Positions 37,995 to 49,970 are shown, numbered from the stretch's first letter. The stretch: DNA of 64,000 nt from Leptospira perdikensis (GCF_004769575.1 NZ_RQGA01000003.1:930001-994000), one strand, 5' to 3'. A program made the numbers and translations. Notes: generated by a model from the sequence alone, not told the origin.

Positions 37995-39377
37995 ATGAAA
38001 AACCGCAGGCTTCTATTCCTCTCCTTATTCCTATCGGCTTTTGCCCCCACGATACTTTTGTCTCAAAATTTGAAAATGAAATCGGTTCGGATCTGGGAGA
38101 GTGAAAAGGCCAATTTCGGTGGATTTGTCGATTTAGAGGTGGTCCAAGGCAAAATCATTTCCTTAAAAGAAGGAACACCAATTGTACAACCTAAGTACTT
38201 ATTGCCTGGGTTTTGTGATGCTTCTGTCACTTTGGGATCGAATGCACGCGGTGGAAAAACGGGCCGTGAAGAACTTCCCACTTACCTATCCGGGTATTTA
38301 GCTGCTGGATTTAGCCATATTGAATCGGTGGCTGATCCCAATGTATCTAACTTACAGAACGAAATCATCAAATCGAAGTGGTTTGCACCCATACTCACCC
38401 AATCCCAAAAGCCAGCTTTGTATTCTGAATTGCCTGCGGGAGAAGGATCCGTTTACACTTCGGGTCTTGGTCAGGCAATTGATCCCAAACGAAACCGCCA
38501 CCTCCCCATTTTTTTAAAAGAAGTGGAAAACAGGGGGTTTTCGCAAACCGAACTTTATGCCAAACGAAGGGAAGCGGAGGAGAAAGGATACCTTCCGATT
38601 GCCTATACTTTCTCAGACAAAACGAGCTGGGAAGATGCTTTGGACACTAGTTTTCCGGTGATCTTCCATCCCATGCCAGAGGGAACCAACCTCTACCGGG
38701 CCCAAAAACGGGACTTCCGTTGGGCCCCTATGTTATCCATTTTATACCTCCAAAACCTAAAACAAAAACCGGATGATTGGAAAAAAGAAATCCAGGTTTG
38801 GTCTGAGCTTCATTCTGTTTTTGGGTCTCGTTGGAAGGATTCTTTATCCACAGAGTCAGAAGGGGAGGGGGAAGAAGAAAACCTCACATCCAACTCGTTT
38901 TCGGAATACCAATCCACCTTTCAAACGGAGGCTGAGGCTAGAAAGAATCTTCTCTTTGCAAGTGGGGCTGGGCACTGGGGACTTTTTCCCGGACAAGCGG
39001 CCATTGTAGAAGTGCGGCTTTGGGAATCCCTTTTGGCAAAACCAAAGGAGAGAAAGGTAGACCTTCCTTCGGGCAAACCGGGATTTTGGACCTCACTTTT
39101 TGGTTCTTTTTCGCCTAGTTTGCTTTCGACCAATGCAGATCCGGAAACCCTACCACAAATCCGTCGGGAAATCATCCAAACTTTGACCCTAAGGACTTGT
39201 ACCTTTATCGGTGCCGACCATGAAGGCAGAATCCGTGTCGGCGGGACGGCCCATTTCTCCATTCATAACGAAAATCCTTTGAAACGCGCTTCCGGAATAT
39301 TTCCAATTGAATCCATGGTATTAGGAGGAAAATTGGTCTATACCCCCAAACCCACCAAGGAAGGAACCGCAAAATGA
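37995..39377 (+). CDS. Exported amidohydrolase-like protein lacking metal ligands
   Basis: The 460-residue protein has a signal peptide ending LLSQ. The early part follows the amidohydrolase pattern: a small beta domain (VVQGKIISLKEG), then YLLPGFCDASVTLG, where active enzymes have LPGxxDxHxH. Both metal-binding histidines are replaced (Ser and Thr). The later ASGAGHWGLFPG and GRIRVGGTAHFSIHNENPLK match the family's C-terminal landmarks (GTDAG... and VGKxADLVVxDxNP), again with the catalytic Asp lost. So it appears to be a complete but catalytically dead relative that has kept the fold. It ends in an ATGA overlap with the S1-domain gene. Confidence 0.65.
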   Translation: MKNRRLLFLSLFLSAFAPTILLSQNLKMKSVRIWESEKANFGGFVDLEVVQGKIISLKEGTPIVQPKYLLPGFCDASVTLGSNARGGKTGREELPTYLSGYLAAGFSHIESVADPNVSNLQNEIIKSKWFAPILTQSQKPALYSELPAGEGSVYTSGLGQAIDPKRNRHLPIFLKEVENRGFSQTELYAKRREAEEKGYLPIAYTFSDKTSWEDALDTSFPVIFHPMPEGTNLYRAQKRDFRWAPMLSILYLQNLKQKPDDWKKEIQVWSELHSVFGSRWKDSLSTESEGEGEEENLTSNSFSEYQSTFQTEAEARKNLLFASGAGHWGLFPGQAAIVEVRLWESLLAKPKERKVDLPSGKPGFWTSLFGSFSPSLLSTNADPETLPQIRREIIQTLTLRTCTFIGADHEGRIRVGGTAHFSIHNENPLKRASGIFPIESMVLGGKLVYTPKPTKEGTAK

Positions 39378-40528
39378 AAGGCCCATCCTCAGAATTTGAC
39401 CGTTTATTAGAAGAAAGTTTTAAAAAAAGACAATCCATCGAACCTGGCTCACGTCATGAAGCCAAAGTAACAGCTGTTAAGAATGATTATGTGTTCATTC
39501 GTACTGTAGAGAATAAAATCACAGGAAATATCTCTATTGAAGAGTGGAGAGAGGAAGTTTCGCCCAAAGTTGGTGATTCTCTTGTTGTTTATTTTCTCAA
39601 AGAAAACTCGGGTGATTTCTATTTTACCACCTGTCTGTCTGGAGACAACCTAACAGAAGAACATATGGAGATGGCAACACAGTATGAAATTCCTGTTCTT
39701 GGCCAAATGCTTGTAGAAGCAAATGGTGGTTGGGATGTCAAACTAGGTAGTTTTTCTGCATTTGTACCCTTTAGCCAATTGGATGTTTCCTTAAAAGGTA
39801 AAAACATCGCAGGAAAACGAATTAAATTTGTGATTTCTGAAATTGGTAAAAAACAAAACAAAATTGTTTTATCTCAGAAGAAAATTGCTGATAAAGAAAG
39901 AGAAACAAAAAAACAACTGTTACGCGATGAGTTGAAAGTTGGGATCTTTGTTTCCTGCACAGTTAAAAGTATTCATAAATTTGGTCTGATTGTAGACATG
40001 GATGGGTTTGATGCTTTGGTTCCTCAATCCGAAGCAACTTATAAAAAAAATGCGGATCTCACCACGGAATTTCGTGTGGGAGAAACTCTTCGTGCTAAAA
40101 TCCTGACTTTGGACTGGTCTACAAACAAAATCTCTCTCAGTGTAAAAGATTTTTTAAGTGATCCATGGTCTGGAAAACTACCTTTTAAAGAATCCGATAT
40201 TATCACTGGAACCTTAGAATCGATCAAACCATTTGGCCTCTTCGTTAGGTTAGGTGATGATTTCTCTGGTCTTGTACCCAACAAAGAAACAGGAGTTCCT
40301 TCTCGCACCCCTTTGAATACGGTATTTAATCCTGGTCAAAAGTTAGAAGTTTTTGTTTTGGAAATCAATCCGGAAAAAAGACAAATTGCTTTGTCGATTT
40401 CAAAAGCAAACGAAGCCAAGGATCGGATGGAATACCAAGAATATATGTCCAAAGAAGAGGCTCCCGGTGCAGTATCTAGTTTTGGACTGGCCTTGCAGAA
40501 ATCTTTGGAAAAAAAGAATAAAAAGTAA
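39374..40528 (+). CDS. Multi-S1-domain RNA-binding protein (ribosomal protein S1-like)
   Basis: The 384-residue protein contains four S1 OB-fold repeats, starting near residues 23, 105, 190 and 275. The last two are the most regular (GIFVSCTVKSIHKFGLIVDMDGFDALVPQSE and ITGTLESIKPFGLFVRLGDDFSGLVPNKE). S1 proteins bind single-stranded RNA and help mRNA reach the ribosome. This protein is shorter than canonical six-repeat S1, so it may be the leptospiral S1 paralogue or an accessory translation factor. Confidence 0.85.
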   Translation: MKGPSSEFDRLLEESFKKRQSIEPGSRHEAKVTAVKNDYVFIRTVENKITGNISIEEWREEVSPKVGDSLVVYFLKENSGDFYFTTCLSGDNLTEEHMEMATQYEIPVLGQMLVEANGGWDVKLGSFSAFVPFSQLDVSLKGKNIAGKRIKFVISEIGKKQNKIVLSQKKIADKERETKKQLLRDELKVGIFVSCTVKSIHKFGLIVDMDGFDALVPQSEATYKKNADLTTEFRVGETLRAKILTLDWSTNKISLSVKDFLSDPWSGKLPFKESDIITGTLESIKPFGLFVRLGDDFSGLVPNKETGVPSRTPLNTVFNPGQKLEVFVLEINPEKRQIALSISKANEAKDRMEYQEYMSKEEAPGAVSSFGLALQKSLEKKNKK

Positions 40529-40536
40529 TTCACGAT

Positions 40537-41010
40537 TTGGAGATCGCACTTTTTAGACCAGAAATACCACCTAACACAGGTAATATCGCTAGGCTTTGTG
40601 TGAATGTCGGTGTCCCTCTTTCCATTGTGGGGGAGCCGTCGTTTGACCTTTCCGAAAAGGCCGTCCGGCGTGCTGGCCTTGACTATTGGAAGGATTTGGA
40701 CCTAAGGCGATTTGCTGACTTTGAAGAGTTCCGAACCCAAAAAGAGGCCGAAGGGAGCCGAATTTTCCTAGTTTCTAAGTTTGGAACTCGGGTGTACTGG
40801 GATGTCAATTTCCAGGCGAAAGATGTTTTTCTTTTTGGAAGGGAAACATCGGGTCTTCCTGAAGAAATTCATAAGTCCTGCCCCCCGGAGCAGATTATTT
40901 CCTTACCTATGGCAGAGGTGAGTCGTTCCATCAATCTTTCCAACGCTGTGGCCATTGTGCTTTATGAAGCACTGCGCCAAGAAAAAACACGGACTAATCC
41001 CAAAGGATAA
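40537..41010 (+). CDS. trmL: tRNA (cytidine/uridine-34-2'-O)-methyltransferase
   Basis: The 157-residue SPOUT enzyme methylates the wobble base of certain leucine tRNAs. The N-terminal motif FRPEIPPNTGNIARLC, the central FGRETSGLPEEI knot segment and the C-terminal SRSINLSNAVAIVLYEA are diagnostic. The start is TTG at 40537 with no evident ribosome-binding site, so translation may be coupled to the S1 gene eight bases upstream. Confidence 0.93.
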   Translation: MEIALFRPEIPPNTGNIARLCVNVGVPLSIVGEPSFDLSEKAVRRAGLDYWKDLDLRRFADFEEFRTQKEAEGSRIFLVSKFGTRVYWDVNFQAKDVFLFGRETSGLPEEIHKSCPPEQIISLPMAEVSRSINLSNAVAIVLYEALRQEKTRTNPKG

Positions 41011-41051
41011 AACAATTTACAAGTCCTCCGTTCCCGTTGAAATGGGAATAT

Positions 41052-41720
41052 ATGCCGTTCCCTCTCTCCAGAACTGAGTTAGAGAAAGAAGTGAAGACTT
41101 TGTTCTCCAATGGCCTCTCGGGGAATGTGAACGATTTTCACTCTTGGGTGTTTATGGAAACTCAGAGGAAATTCAAGGACAATCCCAATACCACTTTGGA
41201 TGTAATGACGGCACTCCTTGAAGATTTAATCAAAGATCAAATCATCACAACAAACCCGATCGACCCCAGAGAGTATTTACTTCCAGATACGTCCCCTATC
41301 GTTCGTAAGATGGGTACAACAGAGCAGTTTGTCATTCTTGGTGCCCTTTCTTACAATCCGATGCAATATGTTCGAGCAAGGCTTGATTATTTTCTAAAAC
41401 GAAATGGAATTGCTGAAGAGTTACGAATGGATCTTTGTATTGCTACTGTAGAAGCAGTTGAAAACGCAGCAAAGTATGGTGACGGTGGTGGTGTGGAAGT
41501 GATTTTTAAAATCGATAAAAACAAAATCTTCACCATCGAAATGATCAACACTGTAAAAGACTTTAACCTAGAAGATGATATTCAGAGAGGTAAGTTTTCT
41601 TCCACAGCAACACTCATGCGTGGTATGATGGTCATGCAAAAACTTTTCGATTCGGTAGATTTAGAAATCAGCGACAATCGAAAACAAGCTATACTGAAAG
41701 CAACTCGTAAACTAACATAG
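41052..41720 (+). CDS. RsbW-like ATP-binding protein (anti-sigma/serine-kinase fold)
   Basis: About 222 residues from ATG 41052 (TTG 41037 is an alternative). The second half is a HATPase_c_2 domain with N-box DLCIATVEAVENAAKYGDGG and a G-box-like FSSTATLMRGMMVMQKLFD, as in RsbW/SpoIIAB anti-sigma factors. The first 100 residues are helical and not recognised. It sits six bases before uvrB. No anti-anti-sigma (STAS) partner is near, so its target is unknown. Confidence 0.75.
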   Translation: MPFPLSRTELEKEVKTLFSNGLSGNVNDFHSWVFMETQRKFKDNPNTTLDVMTALLEDLIKDQIITTNPIDPREYLLPDTSPIVRKMGTTEQFVILGALSYNPMQYVRARLDYFLKRNGIAEELRMDLCIATVEAVENAAKYGDGGGVEVIFKIDKNKIFTIEMINTVKDFNLEDDIQRGKFSSTATLMRGMMVMQKLFDSVDLEISDNRKQAILKATRKLT

Positions 41721-41726
41721 GTTCCT

Positions 41727-43721
41727 ATGGCAAATTTCAAAATGGTTTCTCCTTTTAAGGCTGCCGGAGACCAGGTCGAAGCAATTGAAAATATTGCAAA
41801 GTCCTTCGGCGAGGGTAAAAATAAAATCACACTAGTTGGTGTGACGGGTTCAGGAAAGACCTTTACCATGGCAGAGGTCATCACTCGTGTCAAAAAACCA
41901 ACACTTATCCTTTCGCATAACAAAACACTCGCAGCACAACTCTTTCGAGAGTTTAAAGAATTTTTTCCAGAAAATGCTGTAGAATATTTCGTTTCTTATT
42001 ACGATTATTACCAACCAGAGGCATACGTACCTTCTTCAGATACATTCATTGAAAAAGATATGTCAATGAATGAGGAAATCGACAAACTTAGGTTACGTGC
42101 CACTTCGAGTTTACTTGAACGGGATGATGTAATTATTGTCAGTTCTGTCTCTTGTATTTATGGTTTAGGATCACCTGAAGATTATATGAACTCAGTGGTG
42201 ATGTTAAAAATCGGTGATAAAATCGATCGGGATCAAATCATTCGTAAATTTTTACACATCCAATACGCTAGAAATGACATCGATTTTAGTCGGGGAAATT
42301 TTCGTGTTCGTGGTGATACCATTGAGATTATGCCTTCTTACCAAGAAGAAGGAATTCGTATCGAACTCTTTGGGGATGAAATTGATGGTTTATCAAAAAT
42401 TGATCCACTGACAGGTAAGGTAAAAACCAAGTTAGATCGGGTGGTTGTATATCCTGCGAAACACTTCATTACCTCGGGCCCCAAGATCAAAGATGCCATT
42501 GAAAAAATCAAAACAGAAATGGCGGAACAAAAAGATAAATTCCTCAAACAAGGAAAACATTTAGAAGCAGAACGGATTGAGTCCAGAACCAATTATGATA
42601 TGGAAATGCTTGTGGAACTTGGGTATTGTAGTGGGATTGAAAACTATTCTCGCCACCTAACAGGAAGGCAGGAAGGAGAAAGGCCTGCTTGTTTACTGGA
42701 TTATTTTCCAAACTTGGATTTTTTACTCATCATTGATGAATCCCATGTAACCTTACCGCAAATTGGTGGTATGTATGCTGGAGATAGATCTAGGAAATTA
42801 ACCTTAGTTGATTTTGGATTTCGCCTTCCCAGTGCCCTCGATAACCGACCTTTGAATTTTCAGGAATTCGAAACTCTCACACCTATGACCTTGTATGTTT
42901 CGGCAACACCTGATCAAAATGAAATTGATAAAAGTGAAGCGGTCATTGAACAAATCATTCGTCCTACGGGATTACTTGATCCAGTTGTGGAAGTTCGCCC
43001 GACTACAAACCAAATTGAAGATTTATTAAACGAAATTCGTTTACGTATTGAAAAAAAGGAAAGGATACTCATCACCACCCTTACTAAAAAGATGTCAGAA
43101 GATTTAACCGACTATTATAAAGAGGTCGGTTTAAAAATTGCGTATCTCCATTCGGAAATTGATACCATCGAACGAACGGAAATCATTAGAGATTTACGTA
43201 AAGGTGTCTATGACTGTATTGTTGGTATCAATTTGCTTAGGGAAGGATTGGATATCCCTGAGGTTTCTCTTGTTGCTATTTTGGATGCGGACAAGGAAGG
43301 GTTCCTTCGTAATTATAAGTCTCTCATTCAGACCATTGGGCGTGCTGCAAGAAACGTAAATGGTAAAGCCATTCTCTATGCAGACAGAATGACGGATTCG
43401 ATTAAAAAAGCAATCAGCGAAACGGAACGTCGCCGTCTAATTCAAGAAGCCCACAACACTAAGATGGGAATCACTCCGCAAAGTATCATTAAGGAAATTC
43501 ATGACATTCTACCGCGAGAAATGGCGGAAGAAGACAGTAAGGAAGAAGCTCTCAAGGAAATGGAAAAAGAATTTACTTTGAAGAAATATAAAACCAAAGA
43601 CAAGTTACGCGATGCTTTGAAACGAGAAATGTTACGTTTTGCATCGGACTTGGATTTTGAAAAGGCTGCTATGTTTCGTGATAAAATGTTAGCACTTGGG
43701 CCTGATAAGATAGAATCATAA
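41727..43721 (+). CDS. uvrB: Excinuclease ABC subunit B
   Basis: The 664-residue damage-verification helicase of nucleotide excision repair. Walker A is GVTGSGKT (38-45). The beta-hairpin that inserts between strands is visible as [25 protein letters not shown] (motif II), the helicase motif [11 protein letters not shown] and a C-terminal UVR domain (about 625-660, contacting UvrC) are complete. Confidence 0.97.
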   Translation: MANFKMVSPFKAAGDQVEAIENIAKSFGEGKNKITLVGVTGSGKTFTMAEVITRVKKPTLILSHNKTLAAQLFREFKEFFPENAVEYFVSYYDYYQPEAYVPSSDTFIEKDMSMNEEIDKLRLRATSSLLERDDVIIVSSVSCIYGLGSPEDYMNSVVMLKIGDKIDRDQIIRKFLHIQYARNDIDFSRGNFRVRGDTIEIMPSYQEEGIRIELFGDEIDGLSKIDPLTGKVKTKLDRVVVYPAKHFITSGPKIKDAIEKIKTEMAEQKDKFLKQGKHLEAERIESRTNYDMEMLVELGYCSGIENYSRHLTGRQEGERPACLLDYFPNLDFLLIIDESHVTLPQIGGMYAGDRSRKLTLVDFGFRLPSALDNRPLNFQEFETLTPMTLYVSATPDQNEIDKSEAVIEQIIRPTGLLDPVVEVRPTTNQIEDLLNEIRLRIEKKERILITTLTKKMSEDLTDYYKEVGLKIAYLHSEIDTIERTEIIRDLRKGVYDCIVGINLLREGLDIPEVSLVAILDADKEGFLRNYKSLIQTIGRAARNVNGKAILYADRMTDSIKKAISETERRRLIQEAHNTKMGITPQSIIKEIHDILPREMAEEDSKEEALKEMEKEFTLKKYKTKDKLRDALKREMLRFASDLDFEKAAMFRDKMLALGPDKIES

Positions 43722-43734
43722 GGTAGGACTCCGA

Positions 43735-46107
43735 TTGGAAACAAATGAATTTTGGGAAAACCCAACGAAGCTTGCGAGATTGGAAGATTCCCTTCCGAAA
43801 CAAATTTTCCTTCTCCCCATTAAGGTAAGGCCTGTATTCCCAGGAATCATTACACCTTTAATTGTTCCTCCTGGTCGTTTCATTCATTCTATCGAAGAGT
43901 CATCGAAAGGTGCAGGTTTTTTGGGTCTGATTCTGCTAAAAGAAGATGAGTCGGATCTTCCTTCAGAAGAAAATATATTTCAAATAGGTGTTGTGGCTCG
44001 GATTTTAAAAAAAATAAATCTGCCAGATGGGGGAATGAATATTCTTGTTAACACCATCCAAAGGTTCAAAGTCAACTCGATTCATACGAAAGAGCCGATA
44101 CTCATTGCTAATGTAAGTTATCCTGAAGAAGAACTTGGCACCAGTAAAAATAATATTAAGGCTCTGATGAGAACCTTACTTATTTTAACTAAAGAATTAG
44201 CACAAAACAATCCTTTGTTCACAGAGGATATGAAACTTACAATGATGAATGTGAATGAACCAGCAAAAATGGCTGATTTTGTTTGTTCCATTTTGAACTT
44301 AGAAAAAGAAGAATACCAATCTGTGATTGGTGCCGTTCAAATCAATGATCGCTTAGAAAAAGTCCTATTATACCTTAAAAAAGAAATTGAGTTGGTTGTT
44401 TTACAGAAAAAAATTCAAGAACAAATCAACGATAAAATAGATAATCAACAACGTCAGTTTTTTCTTAGAGAACAGTTGAAAGCCATTCAGCAAGAGTTAG
44501 GTGCTGGTGAAGATAAAACAGAAATCAAATACGAAAAACTTCTGGAACGATTAAAGTCTGTTCCTGTTGCTGATGAAATCATTGTAGAAGTGGATAGAGA
44601 AATTGATAAATTCAAAAACTCAGATCCAATTTCCAGTGATTATAATGTGATTAGAAACTATTTGGATTTGGTAGATGCTCTTCCTTGGGAAAAACCAGTC
44701 GAAAAAGATGTAAATTTAATCCATGCAAAGAAAATTTTAAACCGAGACCATCATAAATTAGAAGATGTGAAAGAAAGGATCTTAGAGTTTTTAGCAGTTC
44801 ATAAATTAAATCCAAAAAGTAAAGGATCGATTCTTTGTTTGGTGGGCCCACCAGGTGTGGGAAAAACATCCATCGCTAAATCAGTGGCGGAAGCGCTGGG
44901 CAGAAAATTTTATCGTTTTTCTGTAGGTGGGGTTAGGGATGAAGCAGAAATCAAAGGACATAGGCGTACTTATATTGGAGCTATGCCTGGGAAACTCATC
45001 AATGCCTTAAAAATCACCAAAGAAAGAGATGCCGTGATTTTATTAGATGAAATTGATAAGATGTCTCAAGGTTATCAAGGAGATCCACAAGCGGCACTTC
45101 TTGAGGTATTAGATCCAGAACAAAATTCAAATTTTCGTGATCATTATCTGGATTTACCTTTTGATTTATCAGATGTATTATTTATCGCCACAGCAAATAC
45201 TTTTGAGCCAATTCCTCGGGTACTTCTCGATCGTATGGAAGTCATTCAACTCTCAGGTTATATCACAGAAGAAAAAGTACAGATCTTTCAGAAGTATCTT
45301 TGGAAAAAAATCTTTGAAAAAAATGGATTAAACCCAGATTCTTTTTCTATGAAAAAGGAGACGGTGGCTTTACTCATCAATTCTTACTCTCGTGAGTCGG
45401 GTCTTCGTGGACTCGAAAAAACGTTTGATAAGTTAGTTCGAAAAATTGCCTTAAAACAGGTGTTAAAGGAAAAGTATTCTAAGGAAATCCGTGAAAAAGA
45501 TTTGGTAGAGTATCTGGGAACACCACCGTTTGTGGATGACCGTATGACTAGCCCTAAGGTTCCGGGAACGGCACTCGGCCTTGCTTGGACCAATGCTGGT
45601 GGATCAACTCTCCTTATTGAGGCAGTCCTTATTCCTGGTAAAGGTGGTCTCACACTGACTGGGCAAATGGGAAAAATGATGGAAGAATCAGCAAACATTG
45701 CTTTATCTTTTGTCAAAAACCATATAAACAACGATAGTTTATTTGATAAAAAAGCAATCCACTTACATGTTCCTGATGGTGCTACTCCCAAAGATGGCCC
45801 AAGTGCAGGAATTACAATGGCAACGGCCATTCTTTCTCTTGTAACTGAACAAGTAATTGCACCAGGTTTTGGTATGACCGGTGAACTTACGTTAACTGGT
45901 GAAGTTCTTGCCATCGGAGGGTTAAGAGAAAAAATAGTCGCTGCCAAACGAGTGGGTGTCAAAAAAATCATTTTCCCTAAAGACAATGAAAGGGCATTTC
46001 AAGAAATCCCTGACTATGTCAAACGTGGAGTGACTTTCTATCCTGTGACTCGTTTTGAAGAAGTAGAAAAACTAGTTTTTCCGAAATCCAAAGGTAAAAA
46101 GAAATGA
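43735..46107 (+). CDS. lon: ATP-dependent Lon protease
   Basis: The 790-residue protein has an N-terminal substrate domain ([20 protein letters not shown]), a coiled coil, an AAA+ module with Walker A GPPGVGKT (371-378) and Walker B ILLDEIDK, and the protease domain with catalytic dyad S690 (KDGPSAGI) and K733 (GGLREK). It degrades misfolded and regulatory proteins. TTG 43735 is set by AGGTAGGA just upstream. It overlaps the next gene as ATGA. Confidence 0.97.
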   Translation: METNEFWENPTKLARLEDSLPKQIFLLPIKVRPVFPGIITPLIVPPGRFIHSIEESSKGAGFLGLILLKEDESDLPSEENIFQIGVVARILKKINLPDGGMNILVNTIQRFKVNSIHTKEPILIANVSYPEEELGTSKNNIKALMRTLLILTKELAQNNPLFTEDMKLTMMNVNEPAKMADFVCSILNLEKEEYQSVIGAVQINDRLEKVLLYLKKEIELVVLQKKIQEQINDKIDNQQRQFFLREQLKAIQQELGAGEDKTEIKYEKLLERLKSVPVADEIIVEVDREIDKFKNSDPISSDYNVIRNYLDLVDALPWEKPVEKDVNLIHAKKILNRDHHKLEDVKERILEFLAVHKLNPKSKGSILCLVGPPGVGKTSIAKSVAEALGRKFYRFSVGGVRDEAEIKGHRRTYIGAMPGKLINALKITKERDAVILLDEIDKMSQGYQGDPQAALLEVLDPEQNSNFRDHYLDLPFDLSDVLFIATANTFEPIPRVLLDRMEVIQLSGYITEEKVQIFQKYLWKKIFEKNGLNPDSFSMKKETVALLINSYSRESGLRGLEKTFDKLVRKIALKQVLKEKYSKEIREKDLVEYLGTPPFVDDRMTSPKVPGTALGLAWTNAGGSTLLIEAVLIPGKGGLTLTGQMGKMMEESANIALSFVKNHINNDSLFDKKAIHLHVPDGATPKDGPSAGITMATAILSLVTEQVIAPGFGMTGELTLTGEVLAIGGLREKIVAAKRVGVKKIIFPKDNERAFQEIPDYVKRGVTFYPVTRFEEVEKLVFPKSKGKKK

Positions 46108-48587
46108 ATCAACAACCCAATTCTTTTGTTCTTATTTTAGAAGTCCTATATGGACATTTAACGGACCTTATTCGGTTTTTCTGGATCCGCCGAGTTCGAT
46201 TTTTTACATTAGGATTTGTTCTTGGAATCTTTTTGTCCTTTTTCTTTTTAGGTGGCGCCTATGTGGTTTGGTCGGGTGAGGAAGCTCGAGTCCATAAATC
46301 ACTGGAGAAATATAGATCGGAAGTTTCAAACTTTTATGATAGTTTCCAACCAAAGTCTGTAAAGATTTTGGATCGCAGTGGTAAGGTGATGGGTGAGTTC
46401 TATCGACGTAACTTTAGGCCTATCCGTACTGATAATTTAGGAAAACATAATGTTATTGTTTGGGCTGTACTTTCTTCTGAAGATCGGGAATTTTTTTCTC
46501 ATTCAGGTTTGAATTATACTGCCATTGGTCGCGCAGTTGTTACTAATTTGGTGCAGTTTCGATTGTCCCAAGGTGGTTCAACCATATCCCAGCAGTTAGC
46601 CAAACTTACTTTAAATTTAGGGAAACGAAATTTATTTAATAAACTGACCGAACTCTATTGTACTTTTTATATAGAAAGCCAATATTCTAAAGAAGAAATT
46701 TTGGCAATGTATCTAAATCAAATTTTTCTTGGAGAAGGGAATACTGGAGTTGAAGAAGCTGCAAGGTATTATTTTCGTAAACCTGCTTCAGAACTTAGTC
46801 CGGAGGAAGCTGCCCTTCTTGTAGGAATCATTCCCGCACCGAGCGTATACAATCCGGTTAGAAATTTAGGGATCGCACTTTCTAGACAGAAACGAGTGTT
46901 ATATGACATGGCTAGAAATCCGGAACTTCATCCTTCCGAAAAAGAAATCCCTCATAAGTTTTCTGATTCGATTGAGTTGAACTTAAAAAAATTCCGAACC
47001 ATTTACAAAATCAAAGAACACAAAGATGAGGAAGGAAATCCTAAATACTCTAGTGAAATTGGGAAATATGGTGCCGATAAGGATTTTCGAGTCAACTTGG
47101 CTCCTGATTTTAACTCGGAAATCAGAAGATTCATTTTAGAACGATTTTCAAATGAAGATTTAGAAGAACGCGGATTACTTGTTTATACTACTTTGGATTT
47201 AGAAAAACAAAGACTCGCCGAAGAGGCCTTACGTGTGGGCGTAGACTCAGTCAGAGCCGATCTTACGAAACAAGAATCAGAATACCAAAACAAAGGTAAG
47301 GCGGATTTGGCAGAAGTCACTCGCGCCATATTACCTCAATTAAGTGGATCTATGATCTCTCTCGATCCCGAAACTGGGGACATTGAGGCCATGGTTGGTG
47401 GATATAAAATATCCAACGTGTTCCGATTTAATCGTGCAGAAGATGCTAGACGTCAACCAGGATCAACAATCAAAGCACTCGTTTATGCGCTTGCCTTTGA
47501 AAAAAGGATAGTGAATCCTTCTTCCAAAATCAAAGACGAAAAATTAGATATCTCTGGTTATTCACCAAAAAACTGGTATAAGGGTTATAAAGGTGATATC
47601 ACTGTGAGGCAAGCACTTGCGCAATCAGTGAATACAGTTTCTGTAAAGTTATTACATGAAATTGGGATTTCTTATTTCATTCAGAAATTAAGTGCCATTC
47701 TATCGATCCCAGAGGAGGAAGCAGAAAGTCGGTTCCAAAGAAATTTATCATTAGCACTTGGTTCTGGGGAGTTAAGCCCGATGGAACTTTCTGTCATTTA
47801 TGCAACGTTGATGAATGGTGGAAGGCGAGTAACTCCCAGAAAAATTATCAAAATTACTGACTTAGATGGGAATGAATTTTATAGTACTGTGGCCAATGAG
47901 GCCGCAGAACAAATATTAGATCCGGTAGCCTGCGCTATGGCTATCAATACTTTACAATCTGTTCTTACCGAAGAAGGCACGATGACTTTAAAGAAAAAGG
48001 AAGGAGAACCTTTTTTGTATGCTGGAAAAACAGGAACAGTCCAATCTCCCAAACTGAAATCTTCTCGTTGGAAAGGACTAAAAGGTGTTCGTGATGTTTG
48101 GTTTGCTGGTCTCACACCGAGAAATGTAACTGTTGTTTGGGTAGGCCATGATGAAGGAGCACCATTCCCTGGGTCGGGATCTGGGGTATCCGGAGGGATT
48201 TGGTACCGGTACACTCAAAATGTAAAATCGAAACTTGGAATGGGGAATCAGTTGATTCCAAATTTTGTTGGAGATTTTGTAAAAGTGGATGTTTGTGCAG
48301 ATGACGGAACCATTATAGAAACAACACCAGATTATATTTGTAAGGTTCCGCTTTACGCGCAATATTATTACATTGGAGACTTACCTCCCAAACGAGCAGG
48401 TTTTGTAAAACAAGAACCTCCTACTCAAAACACAACTCTCAGACCAGAACTTATTGATGATGATTCAGAGATTTCCACTTATGATTCGCAGGGAAGTCGT
48501 ATCCAACCAACTGCAGTAGACTCTGTCGAATTGGAACCGCCACTTATAGAAAATCGGCGAGCACGTTATAACGAAGAAACTCCTTAG
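46104..48587 (+). CDS. Class A penicillin-binding protein (PBP1A-like)
   Basis: The 827-residue bifunctional peptidoglycan synthase has a short cytoplasmic tail and one membrane helix (about 30-55). The GT51 glycosyltransferase domain has E126 in [12 protein letters not shown] and the [12 protein letters not shown] motif. The transpeptidase domain has SxxK S454-K457, SVN (508-510) and KTG (642-644). All catalytic residues are intact. The C-terminal 60 residues are Pro/Glu-rich and probably disordered. It is coupled to lon by an ATGA overlap and converges on the binding-protein gene (44-base overlap). Confidence 0.94.
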   Translation: MNQQPNSFVLILEVLYGHLTDLIRFFWIRRVRFFTLGFVLGIFLSFFFLGGAYVVWSGEEARVHKSLEKYRSEVSNFYDSFQPKSVKILDRSGKVMGEFYRRNFRPIRTDNLGKHNVIVWAVLSSEDREFFSHSGLNYTAIGRAVVTNLVQFRLSQGGSTISQQLAKLTLNLGKRNLFNKLTELYCTFYIESQYSKEEILAMYLNQIFLGEGNTGVEEAARYYFRKPASELSPEEAALLVGIIPAPSVYNPVRNLGIALSRQKRVLYDMARNPELHPSEKEIPHKFSDSIELNLKKFRTIYKIKEHKDEEGNPKYSSEIGKYGADKDFRVNLAPDFNSEIRRFILERFSNEDLEERGLLVYTTLDLEKQRLAEEALRVGVDSVRADLTKQESEYQNKGKADLAEVTRAILPQLSGSMISLDPETGDIEAMVGGYKISNVFRFNRAEDARRQPGSTIKALVYALAFEKRIVNPSSKIKDEKLDISGYSPKNWYKGYKGDITVRQALAQSVNTVSVKLLHEIGISYFIQKLSAILSIPEEEAESRFQRNLSLALGSGELSPMELSVIYATLMNGGRRVTPRKIIKITDLDGNEFYSTVANEAAEQILDPVACAMAINTLQSVLTEEGTMTLKKKEGEPFLYAGKTGTVQSPKLKSSRWKGLKGVRDVWFAGLTPRNVTVVWVGHDEGAPFPGSGSGVSGGIWYRYTQNVKSKLGMGNQLIPNFVGDFVKVDVCADDGTIIETTPDYICKVPLYAQYYYIGDLPPKRAGFVKQEPPTQNTTLRPELIDDDSEISTYDSQGSRIQPTAVDSVELEPPLIENRRARYNEETP

Positions 48588-49968
48588 ACACTAGATAATT
48601 TTCTTGGATGGACCAAAGGAAAATCCAGGGTTTATCTTCTTTGATTTTTGTAATGACTTGGAGCGCATCTTTATCCGTTTTCGAAGGTTTGTTTAGAATC
48701 CTTCCGACTTCCGGATTTAGGTAGAAGGAACGATTCCCTCCATTCCCCATTTTTTCTGGATGGAATAGGGGATCTAAAAAATTCCAAATAGAATCAAAAT
48801 CGGAATACCAAGTTAATAGGGTTAGATCTCCCTTACCCTCTCCATTTTCTTTATATAAGGGAGCTTTCTCCATTGGCCTTAGTTTGATGATGAGCCCGAT
48901 TTCTTCTAATGCTTGTTTGATGGCCCGTCCTTTGGTTTGGTTTTCATCATCCCCACGCATTCGAAATTCCAAACTTGTTGTTTTGATTTTTGGATAACAA
49001 CTAGATTGTTCTAACTCTGCAATTGCCAAGTTTTTATCATACGTCTGCTCTTGGTGAACTTCTCCTTTTGAAATTTTTTCTATATAATTCAAAGGAATGG
49101 GCCCATAGGTGAGATCTGCATGGTTTTCTAATAATTTTTGAATGATCAAATGCCGAGGGATCGCTAAGTTAAGAGCGGTTCGAAAGTGTTTATCGAAACA
49201 GGAATTGTTTTGGTTGATCGCTATGTATTGAACTGATCGTCCTCTTTTTGTGAGAGTGGATTCCTGGTTTGCTTCTGGTATTGAAAGAAGAAAATCCGTA
49301 AGTTTAAACGCATCTAACTTACCTTTACGATACAAAAATAGGGAAGTGGAAGATTGTGGTAAAATGAGGAACCGAATTTTTTTGGGAAAATCAGAATCAC
49401 TTTCTTTTTGTAAATGAAGGTCTAAGAATTCATTTTTTTTCCAAGAGAGGAGTTTGTATTTTCCATAAGAATGTAAAACTCCGCGTTCCCATTCTTCTTT
49501 GCCAATGATAGATGCAAAAGGTAAACTGAGTTTCTCTTTCCATTCCGTTTCCATTGTGCCCTTTTGAAATTCTAATTCCAATTGATTTTCGGATAAGGAA
49601 CGAACTGCCAGTAGGAACTGATAGTCTCCTTTTCTAGGGTAACTTTCCTGAACCAGACGTGATAGACTGAATCTTATGTCTTCTAGAGCAGGTGCCGCGG
49701 GACGGAGTTGGAAGCGCCAGATCTCTCGATTCGGATGAGGGATTTTTTGGGATGTTAGGATCCAAGGGGATTGAAAACCTTTTGGATCGCGAGAAAATAA
49801 ACCTTGGTGGAGGAATTTTGATAATTTCTGACCGGATAAATCTGTGATGAATAGGGGATCCAAATGAGCAGGGTCTGAAGGGAGTGCGATTTTTAAGTCA
49901 AAATCGAAAGGTTCCTTCCGGCAAAAAGTGAGGGACAAGAGAAAGAAAACGAGGGATAAGGTTCTCAT
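48544..49968 (-). CDS. Family 5 (OppA-type) solute-binding protein
   Basis: About 474 residues from ATG 49968. The signal peptide ends LTFC, a possible lipobox with C16, though Phe before Cys is unusual. IALPSDPAHLDPLFITDLSGQKLSKFLHQGLF is the typical opening of peptide/nickel-binding proteins, and the C-terminal part keeps the family layout. No permease or ATPase gene of an Opp system is adjacent, so it may work with components elsewhere. Its start codon is two bases from that of the divergent exporter. Confidence 0.78.
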   Translation of the reverse strand: MRTLSLVFFLLSLTFCRKEPFDFDLKIALPSDPAHLDPLFITDLSGQKLSKFLHQGLFSRDPKGFQSPWILTSQKIPHPNREIWRFQLRPAAPALEDIRFSLSRLVQESYPRKGDYQFLLAVRSLSENQLELEFQKGTMETEWKEKLSLPFASIIGKEEWERGVLHSYGKYKLLSWKKNEFLDLHLQKESDSDFPKKIRFLILPQSSTSLFLYRKGKLDAFKLTDFLLSIPEANQESTLTKRGRSVQYIAINQNNSCFDKHFRTALNLAIPRHLIIQKLLENHADLTYGPIPLNYIEKISKGEVHQEQTYDKNLAIAELEQSSCYPKIKTTSLEFRMRGDDENQTKGRAIKQALEEIGLIIKLRPMEKAPLYKENGEGKGDLTLLTWYSDFDSIWNFLDPLFHPEKMGNGGNRSFYLNPEVGRILNKPSKTDKDALQVITKIKEDKPWIFLWSIQENYLVSKEFLRYNVLADFL

Positions 49969-49970
49969 AC

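Noticed and set aside
45384..45986. 200-codon minus-strand frame opposite lon
   Set aside because: It lies fully under the conserved Lon protease domain and has no recognisable features.
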